This document shows positions 56,725 to 64,000 of a stretch of DNA of 64,000 nucleotides, in pieces; position 1 is the stretch's first letter, and every line of letters begins with the position of its first letter. The stretch is from Porticoccaceae bacterium LTM1 (GTDB lineage Bacteria > Pseudomonadota > Gammaproteobacteria > Pseudomonadales > Porticoccaceae). The notes under the pieces were generated by a model, which did no database searches, had not been told where the DNA came from, and saw nothing but the letters and a program-made list of their open reading frames with translations. The stretch spans positions 2,621,501 through 2,685,500 of the forward strand of contig CP127080.1 in the NCBI GenBank assembly GCA_030252795.1. The letters are read 5' to 3'. Made by a program: the position numbers and the translations under genes.

Positions 56725-58251
56725 ATGACCGCACTAAACACCAACGACACCATCGCCGTTATCGGCGCTGGCACCATGGGCGCCGGAATTGCTCAGGTTG
56801 CCGCTGCTGCCGGGCACCCGGTTCTGCTGTTTGATGCCGCCGACGGCGCAGCCCAGACTGGCATTGATAAAACCCGCAAGGGGCTCAACCGCTTGATCAG
56901 CAAGGGCAAGATGACCGCCGAGCAGGCCGACGAACTGACTGGCCGCATCAAAGCCTGTGGCTCACTTGAAGAATTGGCACCGGCCAAACTGGTGATTGAG
57001 GCGATTGTTGAAAAGCTCGAGATCAAACAGAGTGTGTTCAGTCAGCTGGAAGCGATTTGTGGCGACGATGTCATTCTCGCTACCAACACTTCATCCATTT
57101 CAGTCACCGCTATCGCCGCCGGTTTAAAAAATCCCGAACGTTTAGTGGGTATGCACTTTTTTAACCCGGCACCGGTAATGAAGCTGGTGGAAGTGATCAG
57201 CGGGCTTGCATCTGATAGCGATGCCCTGCAAACCGTTTACAACACCGCTGCCAACTGGGGCAAGCACCCGGTAATGGCAAAATCCACTCCCGGCTTTATC
57301 GTCAACCGCGTAGCGCGACCATTTTACGCAGAAGCGCTACGGGTATTACAGGAGGGCGGCGCTGACGTTGCCACTATTGATGCCGTGATGCGTGAGTCCG
57401 GTGGCTTCCGCATGGGCCCGTTTGAACTGATGGACCTGATCGGCATGGACGTCAACTACGCGGTGACCAACTCTGTGTACAACGCCTATTACCAGGATCA
57501 ACGCTTTCTGCCTTCGCTGGTCCAGCAGGAGCTTGTACAAGCCGGACGTCTTGGCCGTAAAACCGGCCACGGTTTTTACAGCTATGCAGAAGGAGCGGAA
57601 AAACCTGCTCCGCAAACGGCCGCTCCAAGCGCTAAGCCAGAGCGCGTCATTATCGGCGGCTATTTGGGTGCAGCTGAAGCGCTGGTACCGATGTTTGAAG
57701 AAGCGGGAATTAACGTTGAGCGCAGCGAAGAATCCGATCACGATTTCTTCTGGGTGGACGGTGTCGAATTGCGCATGACCGATGGCGCCATGGCTACCGA
57801 AATCGCTTCCGAGGAAGAGCTTAACGACATCGTACTGTTTGACCTGGCTCTGGATTACGCCAGCGCAAGTCGTATTGCCATTGCCAAAGCTGATCAGGCC
57901 AGCGACGAGTCTCTTCAGATTGTTGCAGGACTGTTTCAGGCCATAGGTAAGCAGGTGTCGATCATCGACGACATTCCCGGCATGATTGTAATGCGCACCG
58001 TCTGTATGCTCGCCAACGAGGGTGCCGATGCGGTGAATCAGGGTGTTTGTAATGCCGAAGCTGTGGACATCGCTATGAGAGGCGGCGTCAATTACCCACA
58101 AGGGCCGCTGGCCTGGGCAGACAGCCTCGGCGTGCCAGTGGTGGCAGAAGTACTGGAGAATCTTGCCCTTACTTACGGCGAAGACCGCTACCGCACCTCG
58201 CCGCTGATTCAGCGCAAGTGTTTTGCGGAGCAGAATTTCTTCCAAAATTAA
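56725..58251 (+). CDS. paaH: PaaH, 3-hydroxyadipyl-CoA dehydrogenase
   Basis: 508 residues. NAD site IAVIGAGTMGAGIAQVAAAA, catalytic region GMHFFNPAPVMKLVEVISGL, then two 3HCDH C-terminal repeats (the first with STPGFIVNRVARPFYAEALR, the second with DDIPGMIVMRTVCMLANEGA). Oxidises 3-hydroxyadipyl-CoA to 3-oxoadipyl-CoA. The double C-domain is normal for PaaH. Confidence 0.95.
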   Translation: MTALNTNDTIAVIGAGTMGAGIAQVAAAAGHPVLLFDAADGAAQTGIDKTRKGLNRLISKGKMTAEQADELTGRIKACGSLEELAPAKLVIEAIVEKLEIKQSVFSQLEAICGDDVILATNTSSISVTAIAAGLKNPERLVGMHFFNPAPVMKLVEVISGLASDSDALQTVYNTAANWGKHPVMAKSTPGFIVNRVARPFYAEALRVLQEGGADVATIDAVMRESGGFRMGPFELMDLIGMDVNYAVTNSVYNAYYQDQRFLPSLVQQELVQAGRLGRKTGHGFYSYAEGAEKPAPQTAAPSAKPERVIIGGYLGAAEALVPMFEEAGINVERSEESDHDFFWVDGVELRMTDGAMATEIASEEELNDIVLFDLALDYASASRIAIAKADQASDESLQIVAGLFQAIGKQVSIIDDIPGMIVMRTVCMLANEGADAVNQGVCNAEAVDIAMRGGVNYPQGPLAWADSLGVPVVAEVLENLALTYGEDRYRTSPLIQRKCFAEQNFFQN

Positions 58252-58258
58252 TTAGTGC

Positions 58259-58617
58259 GTCATCCCCGCCCAGGCGGGGATCCATTTGGAATCAGGCAAC
58301 CATGGAACGGAATCCTGCGGTTTATATACTGGCCAGTAAACGAAATGGAACTTTGTATATCGGTGTAACCAGTGATTTGCTAAAGCGAATATGGGAGCAC
58401 AAAAACAATGTAGTAAAAGGTTTTACTGAGCAGCACTCGGTGCACTTGCTGGTTTACTTTGAATTGTTTGAAGATATGTACTCGGTGATTCAGCGTGAAA
58501 AGCAACTAAAAAAGTGGAATCGACAGTGGAAAGTAAACCTTATTGAGAAACAGAATCCATGGTGGCAAGACCTATGGAGTTCTATTACAGATGGATCCCC
58601 GCCTGCGCGGGGATGAC
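58259..58617. mobile_element. GIY-YIG element bounded by family B palindromes
   Basis: GTCATCCCCGCCCAGGCGGG at 58259 and the facing GATCCCCGCCTGCGCGGGGA ending at 58617 enclose exactly one gene for a GIY-YIG nuclease. Bases matching GTGCGTCAT occur just before the left end and again at 58624, followed by a third family B arm (58627-58654). About 359 bp in all, between paaH and paaI. Confidence 0.75.
58302..58616 (+). CDS. Small GIY-YIG endonuclease-like protein
   Basis: 104 residues from the ATG at 58302. The GIY-YIG core is visible as VYILASKRNGTLYIGVTSDL, with the arginine in LLKRIWEHKNN and the glutamate in YFELFEDMYSVIQREKQLKK. The last ten or so residues (DGSPPARG) and the stop are read from the right-hand palindrome, so the gene and repeat are physically joined. 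Single-domain proteins of this kind are widespread, but function is not settled; mobilising the flanking repeats is a hypothesis. Confidence 0.9.
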   Translation: MERNPAVYILASKRNGTLYIGVTSDLLKRIWEHKNNVVKGFTEQHSVHLLVYFELFEDMYSVIQREKQLKKWNRQWKVNLIEKQNPWWQDLWSSITDGSPPARG

Positions 58618-58626
58618 AAAATGTGC

Positions 58627-58654
58627 GTCATTCCCGTGAAGGCGGGAATCCATT
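58627..58654. repeat. Family B palindrome, third arm
   Basis: GTCATTCCCGTGAAGGCGGG followed by AATCCATT, 10 bp after the right end of the GIY-YIG element and before paaI. The same motif as the element ends but in the opposite orientation to its nearest neighbour. Confidence 0.85.
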
Positions 58655-58673
58655 GAGAACGGAGCAGCAAGAA

Positions 58674-59105
58674 GTGAACGACCAGCAACTCGCCGAAGCC
58701 TGCGTTGCAGAGCTGTATCAACGCGACCCAGCCAGCATAGAACTGGGCATGCGCATTATTGAGGTGCAGCCCGATATCGCAGTGGTAACCATGACCGTGC
58801 GCCGCGATATGCTCAACGGTCACGCAACCTGTCACGGTGGTTTTGTATTTTCACTGGCGGATTCGGCGTTTGCCTTTGCCTGTAATACCGGCAACAAGGC
58901 AACGGTAGCATCGGGTGCATCCATCGAGTACGTTGCGCCAGCGCGTGAAGGGGACTTGCTCACAGCCCGGGCAGAGAAAAAGCACCGAGCCGGTCGATTG
59001 GGCGTCTATGACATTACCGTCACAAACCAGAACAACGAGGTTGTCGCCTACTTTCGCGGCAAGTCTTATCAGACCAAACAGGCGGTACTGCCCGAACGGG
59101 ACTAA
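58674..59105 (+). CDS. paaI: PaaI, hydroxyphenylacetyl-CoA thioesterase
   Basis: 143 residues from the GTG at 58674 (GGAG upstream); the frame to 58623 runs through a palindrome. Hotdog fold with MLNGHATCHGGFVFSLADSA, and the conserved ASIEYVAPAREGDLLTARA. Releases CoA from dead-end phenylacetyl-CoA intermediates and so keeps the pathway from stalling. Confidence 0.93.
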   Translation: MNDQQLAEACVAELYQRDPASIELGMRIIEVQPDIAVVTMTVRRDMLNGHATCHGGFVFSLADSAFAFACNTGNKATVASGASIEYVAPAREGDLLTARAEKKHRAGRLGVYDITVTNQNNEVVAYFRGKSYQTKQAVLPERD

Positions 59106-59111
59106 TCCGCC

Positions 59112-59188
59112 GTCATCGCGAGTGCAGCGACGCGATCCAGCGACTTTGATCTACAGACACTGGATTGCCACGCTCCGCTCGCAATGAC
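59112..59188. repeat. Family D palindrome pair
   Basis: GTCATCGCGAGTGCAGCGAC and its partner CGCTCCGCTCGCAATGAC around a 38-base centre, between paaI and the thiolase gene. Confidence 0.88.
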
Positions 59189-59207
59189 AACAACAGGAGA
59201 ACAGAGA

Positions 59208-60413
59208 GTGAAAGAAGCCTACATCTGCGACGCAATCCGCACCCCCATCGGCCGGTATGGCGGCAGCCTGTCTTCGGTGCGTGCCGACGATCTCGGCGCT
59301 GTGCCGATGAAAGCCCTGATGGAGCGCAACCCATCCGTCGACTGGACCAAGGTGGATGATATTTTTTACGGCTGCGCCAACCAGGCTGGCGAGGACAACC
59401 GCAACGTAGCGCGCATGAGCGCCCTGCTCGCCGGCATTCCAACTGACGCACCAGCAAGCACCGTCAATCGCCTGTGTGGCTCAGGTATGGATGCGGTGGG
59501 TATGGCCGCTCGCGCCATTAAATCCGGCGAAGCCGACCTGGTGATTGCTGGCGGCGTAGAGCAGATGTCCCGTGCACCGTTTGTGGTTGGTAAATCAGAG
59601 AGTGCCTTTGATCGCGGCCAGCAGATGTACGACACCACCATGGGCTGGCGCTTCGTGAACAAACTGATGAAAGAGCAGTTTGGCGTCCACTCTATGCCAG
59701 AAACCGCCGAGAATGTCGCCGAAGACTTCAATGTCTCCCGCGATGATCAGGACGCCTTTGCCCTGCGCAGCCAACAGCGAACCGCAGCAGCTCAGGCTAA
59801 TGGTATTTTTAACGATGAGATCGTGCCGGTCACTATTCCCCGTCGCAAGCAGGAACCGCTGATTTTTGATACCGACGAGCACCCGCGTGCTTCTACCAAT
59901 ATGGAAGGTCTGGCGAAACTGCCGACACCATTCCGCGCTGGCGGAACTGTGACAGCGGGCAACGCCTCCGGCATTAATGATGGTGCCTGTGCACTGCTGA
60001 TCGCATCAAAAGAAGCGGTGGAGAAATACGGCCTGACCCCGAGAGCAAAAATTGTTGGTATGGCCACTGCCGGTGTCGAGCCGCGCATTATGGGCATCGG
60101 CCCTGTTCCGGCCACCCGCAAGGTGCTCGAGAAAGCCGGCCTGACCCTGGAGCAAATGGACGTTATCGAACTGAACGAAGCATTTGCCGCCCAGGGACTG
60201 GCCTGTATGCGCGAACTGGGACTGGCGGATGACGCCGAACACGTTAACCGTAACGGCGGTGCAATCTCACTGGGTCACCCACTGGGCATGTCCGGAGCAC
60301 GCCTGATTACCACAGCTATGTACCAGCTGCATCGTGATGGCGGTCGCTACGCCCTGTGCACTATGTGTATCGGCGTTGGCCAGGGCATCGCGCTGGTGAT
60401 CGAAAAGGTCTGA
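59208..60413 (+). CDS. paaJ: PaaJ, 3-oxoadipyl-CoA/3-oxo-5,6-dehydrosuberyl-CoA thiolase
   Basis: 401 residues from the GTG at 59208 (AGGAGAACAGAGA upstream). Nucleophilic cysteine in [27 protein letters not shown] and [12 protein letters not shown] sites and the second cysteine in [15 protein letters not shown]. Cleaves 3-oxoadipyl-CoA to succinyl-CoA and acetyl-CoA, and the C8 intermediate to dehydroadipyl-CoA. Followed by a strong terminator, so it closes the first paa unit. Confidence 0.94.
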   Translation: MKEAYICDAIRTPIGRYGGSLSSVRADDLGAVPMKALMERNPSVDWTKVDDIFYGCANQAGEDNRNVARMSALLAGIPTDAPASTVNRLCGSGMDAVGMAARAIKSGEADLVIAGGVEQMSRAPFVVGKSESAFDRGQQMYDTTMGWRFVNKLMKEQFGVHSMPETAENVAEDFNVSRDDQDAFALRSQQRTAAAQANGIFNDEIVPVTIPRRKQEPLIFDTDEHPRASTNMEGLAKLPTPFRAGGTVTAGNASGINDGACALLIASKEAVEKYGLTPRAKIVGMATAGVEPRIMGIGPVPATRKVLEKAGLTLEQMDVIELNEAFAAQGLACMRELGLADDAEHVNRNGGAISLGHPLGMSGARLITTAMYQLHRDGGRYALCTMCIGVGQGIALVIEKV

Positions 60414-60434
60414 GCCGTATAAATCCAGACCGGG

Positions 60435-60459
60435 AAAGGGCAGCTTCGGCTGCCTTTTT
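60435..60459 (+). terminator. Terminator after paaJ
   Basis: AAAGGGCAGC-TTCG-GCTGCCTTTTT: stem GGCAGC/GCTGCC with UUCG loop and T run, 22 bp after the paaJ stop. Confidence 0.93.
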
Positions 60460-60536
60460 GCTATCTATACTTCATTGGTATTCATGCAGGCAGAGATCGA
60501 CATTTTGGTCACCACATCACTTGCACCCTACCACCA

Positions 60537-60586
60537 AAGTGATACATAATTTCAAAATTGACTAGCAAATAACGTATCACTTAATA
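60537..60586 (+). promoter_or_regulatory. paaA promoter with PaaX-like operator
   Basis: A perfect inverted repeat, AAGTGATAC (60537-60545) and GTATCACTT (60574-60582), flanks the -35 box TTGACT (60558-60563); the -10 box TTAATA (60581-60586) follows at a 17-bp spacing. The right arm meets the -10. A repressor bound here would block RNA polymerase, as PaaX does. Confidence 0.8.
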
Positions 60587-60611
60587 AATGAGCAACTCTT
60601 CGGAGAGCGCC

Positions 60612-61583
60612 ATGACTCAGAATGTAAAAAGCCCCGAACAACTCGAGGCCGAACTGAACCAACACTTCCAGGCACGTATCGATGCAGAAGAACGCATTGA
60701 GCCGAAAGACTGGATGCCGGAAAAATACCGCAAAACCGTGCTGCGCCAGATGTCCCAGCACGCCCACTCGGAAGTGATCGGTATGCAGCCAGAAGGCAAC
60801 TGGATCACTCGCGCACCTAGCCTGCACCGCAAGATAGTGCTGCTGGCCAAAGTGCAGGACGAAGCCGGTCACGGCCTGTACCTGTACAGTGCCGCCGAAA
60901 CACTGGGTGCTACCCGCGAAGAGCTGGTACAGGCCATGCACGACGGCAAAGCCAAGTACTCCTCGATCTTTAACTACCCCACCCTGACCTGGGCCGATAT
61001 CGGTGCCATCGGTTGGTTGGTGGATGGCGCGGCCATCGTTAACCAGGTAGCGCTGCAGCGCACCTCTTATGGCCCCTACTCGCGCGCCATGATTCGCATC
61101 TGTAAGGAAGAGAGTTTCCACCAACGCCAAGGCTACGAAATCATGCTCAAGCTCTCCAAGGGCTCACCAGAGCAGAAAGCCATGGCCCAGGATGCACTGA
61201 ACCGTTTCTGGGAACCATCGCTGATGATGTTTGGCCCCACCGATGCAGATTCGCCAAACTCAGCGCAATCCATGGCGTGGAAAATCAAGCGCAAGTCCAA
61301 TGACGAACTGCGTCAGGCGTTTGTAGACCAGACCATCAAACAGATAGAAGTGCTCGGCCTGGATATGCCAAGTAAAGACATCAAGTGGAATGAAGAGCGC
61401 GGCCACTACGATTTTGGCGAACTGAACTGGGATGAGTTCTTTGCCGTAATCAAAGGTAACGGCCCCTGCAACCGCCAGCGCCTGGCCCACCACCAAAAAG
61501 CCCAGGATGAGGGCGAGTGGGTACGCGAAGCTGCTCGCGCCTATGAGGCGAAAAGGCAGGCTCGCAAAGAACGCGCTGCGTAG
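60612..61583 (+). CDS. paaA: PaaA, catalytic subunit of phenylacetyl-CoA epoxidase
   Basis: 323 residues from the ATG at 60612 (GGAGAGCGCC before it); an ATG at 60588 lies between promoter and expected start of transcription. The di-iron ligands are expected in [10 protein letters not shown] and in [20 protein letters not shown] plus [17 protein letters not shown]; both regions are intact. With PaaB, PaaC, PaaD and PaaE it makes the ring 1,2-epoxide of phenylacetyl-CoA. Confidence 0.97.
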   Translation: MTQNVKSPEQLEAELNQHFQARIDAEERIEPKDWMPEKYRKTVLRQMSQHAHSEVIGMQPEGNWITRAPSLHRKIVLLAKVQDEAGHGLYLYSAAETLGATREELVQAMHDGKAKYSSIFNYPTLTWADIGAIGWLVDGAAIVNQVALQRTSYGPYSRAMIRICKEESFHQRQGYEIMLKLSKGSPEQKAMAQDALNRFWEPSLMMFGPTDADSPNSAQSMAWKIKRKSNDELRQAFVDQTIKQIEVLGLDMPSKDIKWNEERGHYDFGELNWDEFFAVIKGNGPCNRQRLAHHQKAQDEGEWVREAARAYEAKRQARKERAA

Positions 61584-61605
61584 TAATCGGCGAAACACAA
61601 ATTGG

Positions 61606-61640
61606 TTTTAGCGTCCGACGTCTGACATCCGACGTCCGAC
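61606..61640. repeat. Family A palindrome, single arm
   Basis: TTTTAGCGTCCGACGTCTGA and following bases match the right arm of family A; no left arm is found. Between paaA and paaB. Confidence 0.8.
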
Positions 61641-61699
61641 CTTTTGAATAGAGCGCCTTAGTCAACAAAAAAGCTGGCGCGTTAAATAGAGAGAAGGTT

Positions 61700-61987
61700 A
61701 TGACCACGAACAACATGCCCCTTTTCGAAGTATTTGTCCGCTCCAAGCGCGGCCTGGACCACACTCACTGCGGCAGCCTGCACGCCGAGAACGCCGAGCA
61801 GGCTCTGGAATACGCCCGCGATGTATACACCCGTCGTTCAGAAGGCGTAAGTATCTGGGTAGTTAAATCCAGCGACATTACCGCTTCCCAGGAAAGTGAT
61901 CGCGACAGCTTTTACGATCCGATGGATGACAAACCATACCGTCACGCGACGCACTATGTGCTTCCAGACGAAGTAAACAACATGTAG
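61700..61987 (+). CDS. paaB: PaaB, phenylacetyl-CoA epoxidase subunit
   Basis: 95 residues. LFEVFVRSKRGLDHTHCGSL and HAENAEQALEYARDVYTRRS are the family pattern. It links PaaAC heterodimers in the epoxidase. A good ribosome site (GAGAGAAGG) precedes the ATG. Confidence 0.96.
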   Translation: MTTNNMPLFEVFVRSKRGLDHTHCGSLHAENAEQALEYARDVYTRRSEGVSIWVVKSSDITASQESDRDSFYDPMDDKPYRHATHYVLPDEVNNM

Positions 61988-61993
61988 CAAACC

Positions 61994-62059
61994 GTCTTTC
62001 CCGCGCAGGCGGGAATCCACCATTTCGCAGAAATGGATCCCCGCCTTCGCGGGGATGAC
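61994..62059. repeat. Family B palindrome pair
   Basis: TCTTTCCCGCGCAGGCGGGA faces GATCCCCGCCTTCGCGGGGA, between paaB and paaC. Confidence 0.9.
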
Positions 62060-62090
62060 AGTTGAACAGTTAACAACGACGGTAATTACT

Positions 62091-62867
62091 ATGACCGATA
62101 CAAAACTTGCCCCAAATAAGGACGCCATCGTCGACTACGCCATTCGTCTGGCCGACGACTCGCTGACTCTGGGCCACCGTCTTTCCGAGTGGTGTTCCAA
62201 TGGCCCGTTTTTGGAAGAAGACATCGCCCTGATCAACGTGGCACTGGACTATGTTGGTCGAGCAAAAATGTTTTACGAATATGCCGCCACCACCGAAGGT
62301 AAAGGTCGCAGTGAAGATGACATCTGCTACCTGCGTGATGCGCGCGAATATCGCAACCTGCTGATCAACGAGCTGCCCCGCGGTGATTTTGCATTCACGA
62401 TTGTGCGTCAGGTTTTTGTCGACACGTTTAATATGCTGTTCTACACAGAACTGCTAAAAAGCGCAGACAAAACCCTGGCCGCTATTGCCGGCAAGTCCAT
62501 TAAAGAGACCAAGTACCACTTGCGTCGCAGCCAGGAGTGGCTGATTAAATTAGGTGACGGCACCGAAGAGAGCCATAACCGCTGCCAGAACGCCATCGAA
62601 GAACTGTGGGACTACGTCACCGAAATGTTTGATATGGACGCGCTGGAAACCAATCTGGTTGAACAGGGTATAGCTGTTGATCGCGCTGCTTTGCGCGAAC
62701 CATGGCAAAAAATGGTCAAAGAAGTATGCGACGAAGCCACACTGCAATTACCGGATCACGACATCGCCATTCGCGGTGGCCGCAGCGGGATTCATACCGA
62801 GCACCTCGGTTTTCTGCTGGCAGAATTACAGTTTGTACAGCGGGCTTACCCAGGCAATACCTGGTAA
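62091..62867 (+). CDS. paaC: PaaC, phenylacetyl-CoA epoxidase structural subunit
   Basis: 258 residues from the ATG at 62091; the frame to 62055 is repeat. Ferritin-like helices with DDSLTLGHRLSEWCSNGPFL and YLRDAREYRNLLINELPRGD; PaaC is a non-catalytic partner of PaaA. Confidence 0.96.
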   Translation: MTDTKLAPNKDAIVDYAIRLADDSLTLGHRLSEWCSNGPFLEEDIALINVALDYVGRAKMFYEYAATTEGKGRSEDDICYLRDAREYRNLLINELPRGDFAFTIVRQVFVDTFNMLFYTELLKSADKTLAAIAGKSIKETKYHLRRSQEWLIKLGDGTEESHNRCQNAIEELWDYVTEMFDMDALETNLVEQGIAVDRAALREPWQKMVKEVCDEATLQLPDHDIAIRGGRSGIHTEHLGFLLAELQFVQRAYPGNTW

Positions 62868-62875
62868 GTAGGCCT

Positions 62876-62947
62876 GTCATCCTGAGCGTAGCGAAGGATC
62901 TCGTAGGTTAATGTTCCACTGAGATCCTTCGCTATGCTCAGGATGAC
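62876..62947. repeat. Family C palindrome pair
   Basis: GTCATCCTGAGCGTAGCGAA facing CTTCGCTATGCTCAGGATGAC, between paaC and paaD. Confidence 0.92.
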
Positions 62948-62975
62948 AAATAATGATGATGACAAGAGAGCGTAT

Positions 62976-63527
62976 ATGGTTGCACTAATCCCCACCGTCA
63001 GCGCAGAACAGGTCGAACGCGACCAGCGTCGTGCCGACCCGGCTACTGCTGAGCTCTGGAAGTTGCTGGACGCTGTCCACGACCCGGAGGTACCCGTGCT
63101 GTCGCTGTGGGACTTGGGCGTACTGCGCGATATCGAAAAACAGGACGACAAAATCATTGTCACCCTGACGCCGACATACAGCGGCTGCCCAGCCATCAAA
63201 ACCATGGCGGAAGATGTCGAAGCGGCATTGCGTGCTGCAGGCTATAACGATGTCGACATACGCAACCAGCTGGCTCCAGCCTGGACGACAGATTGGTTAA
63301 GCCCCGAAGGGCATCGCAAGTTAAAAGAGTACGGTATTGCGCCACCGCAAGAGTCTTCAACCTGCAGAGACTCGCGCAGCCCAATGGGAAAAGAGCCCAG
63401 CGTGCCCTGCCCGCAATGTGGCTCAAGCAATACTCGAAAAATCAGTGAATTTGGTTCAACCGCCTGCAAAGCACTGTATCAGTGTGAAGATTGCCACGAG
63501 CCATTTGATTATTTTAAGTGCCTGTAA
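62976..63527 (+). CDS. paaD: PaaD, epoxidase maturation/assembly factor
   Basis: 183 residues from the ATG at 62976. N-terminal MIP18/DUF59 domain (VHDPEVPVLSLWDLGVLRDI, PTYSGCPAIKTMAEDV) and a C-terminal zinc-ribbon-like set CPQCGSSNTRKI and YQCEDCHEPFDYFKC. Likely helps assemble the iron centres of the complex. Confidence 0.95.
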   Translation: MVALIPTVSAEQVERDQRRADPATAELWKLLDAVHDPEVPVLSLWDLGVLRDIEKQDDKIIVTLTPTYSGCPAIKTMAEDVEAALRAAGYNDVDIRNQLAPAWTTDWLSPEGHRKLKEYGIAPPQESSTCRDSRSPMGKEPSVPCPQCGSSNTRKISEFGSTACKALYQCEDCHEPFDYFKCL

Positions 63528-63537
63528 AAGTGATTTT

Positions 63538-63609
63538 GTCATCCTGAGCACAGCGAAGGATCTCGTACCCTACCGCAATATAGAGATCCTTCGCTGCGCT
63601 CAGGATGAC
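63538..63609. repeat. Family C palindrome pair
   Basis: GTCATCCTGAGCACAGCGAA facing CTTCGCTGCGCTCAGGATGAC, between paaD and paaE. Confidence 0.92.
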
Positions 63610-63639
63610 AGCTAAAAAATTATCGACAGAGTAAGAACT

Positions 63640-64000
63640 ATGAACGACACCAACTTCTACAAATTAAACGTCGCCGCCGTGGTGCCGGAAACCGACACTG
63701 CCGTTCAGGTAATTTTTGATATTCCAGGCGAGTTAAAAAACAAATATGAATTTATTCAGGGCCAATACCTGACCTTGAAACAAACCATCAATGGCGAAGA
63801 CGTTCGCCGCTCCTACTCTATCTGTTCCACTGTGGGCGACGAGCAGTTGCGTGTGGGAATCAAAAAGATTGATGACGGTGTTTTTTCCACCTACGCCAAT
63901 GAGCAATTAAAAGCTGGCGACACTCTGGAAGTGATGCCGCCGCAGGGCAAGTTCTATACCGAACTGAATCCGACCAATGCCAAAAACTATATGTGCATTG
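63640..64000 (+). CDS. paaE: PaaE, epoxidase NADPH reductase subunit, N-terminal part
   Basis: First ~120 residues before the right edge. Ferredoxin reductase-type FAD domain: FIQGQYLTLKQTINGEDVRR with the flavin-binding RSYSICS, and MPPQGKFYTEL. Supplies electrons to PaaAC through its FAD and 2Fe-2S domains, the latter beyond the window. Confidence 0.95.
   Translation, partial: MNDTNFYKLNVAAVVPETDTAVQVIFDIPGELKNKYEFIQGQYLTLKQTINGEDVRRSYSICSTVGDEQLRVGIKKIDDGVFSTYANEQLKAGDTLEVMPPQGKFYTELNPTNAKNYMCI

Overview
This window looks like part of a chromosome from a free-living, probably marine, gammaproteobacterium of moderate GC. The reasons are the glnA-ntrB-ntrC block with a sigma-54 promoter, a CsdA/CsdE/TcdA group, STN-type TonB receptors driven by FecI/FecR pairs, and a complete aerobic phenylacetate (paa) cluster. 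The genus cannot be fixed by eye.

Layout. (1) 1-6.3 kb: sulfur transfer and tRNA modification: the end of a class-V PLP enzyme, a TerB-like membrane protein, tcdA, a CsdA-CsdE fusion, a TatD hydrolase and thiI. (2) 6.3-8.0 and 14.2-17.4 kb: nitrogen control: glnA behind an NtrC/sigma-54 promoter, a DUF4124 protein, ntrB and ntrC. (3) 8.1-14.1 kb and 24.7-30.4 kb: two loci of the same design: ECF sigma factor, FecR anti-sigma factor, STN TonB-dependent receptor, exported thioredoxin-fold protein. Each has its own pair of matching promoters. (4) 17.5-24.1 kb and 36.4-40.7 kb: two halves of a CoA-dependent aminobenzoate-type pathway: MarR regulator, RidA, acyl-CoA dehydrogenase, enoyl-CoA hydratase, monooxygenase/reductase fusion and SDR; then an old-yellow-enzyme reductase, an aryl-CoA ligase and a creatininase-family protein. 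(5) 30.5-36.4 kb: accessory DNA with an intact IS407-type element that has split a gfa gene, an AT-rich orphan gene, a drug exporter and an exported thiol-dioxygenase-like protein. (6) 40.7-44.8 kb: an M1 peptidase operon and three tandem, unannotated ~50-residue paralogues. (7) 44.8-64 kb: an aromatic/aspartate aminotransferase, PaaX, an Lrp regulator, a 2-oxoacid dehydrogenase E1 (alpha-beta fused) and E2, then paaZ-F-G-H-(GIY-YIG element)-I-J and, behind a separate promoter, paaA-B-C-D-E (cut by the window end).

How it may fit together: an aromatic amino acid could be transaminated, oxidatively decarboxylated to an aryl-acetyl-CoA and passed to the PaaABC(D)E epoxidase, PaaG, PaaZ and the PaaF/H/J beta-oxidation steps. 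Aminobenzoate could be activated and dearomatised by the 21-23 kb enzyme. The most striking non-coding pattern is that nearly every gap between genes of the two aromatic CoA clusters holds one of five palindromic repeat families, while the housekeeping and receptor regions hold none. The best candidates for something undescribed are the three-copy small-protein family at 43.96-44.77 kb, the twin sigma/FecR/receptor/thioredoxin loci, and the palindrome-bounded GIY-YIG element at 58.3 kb.
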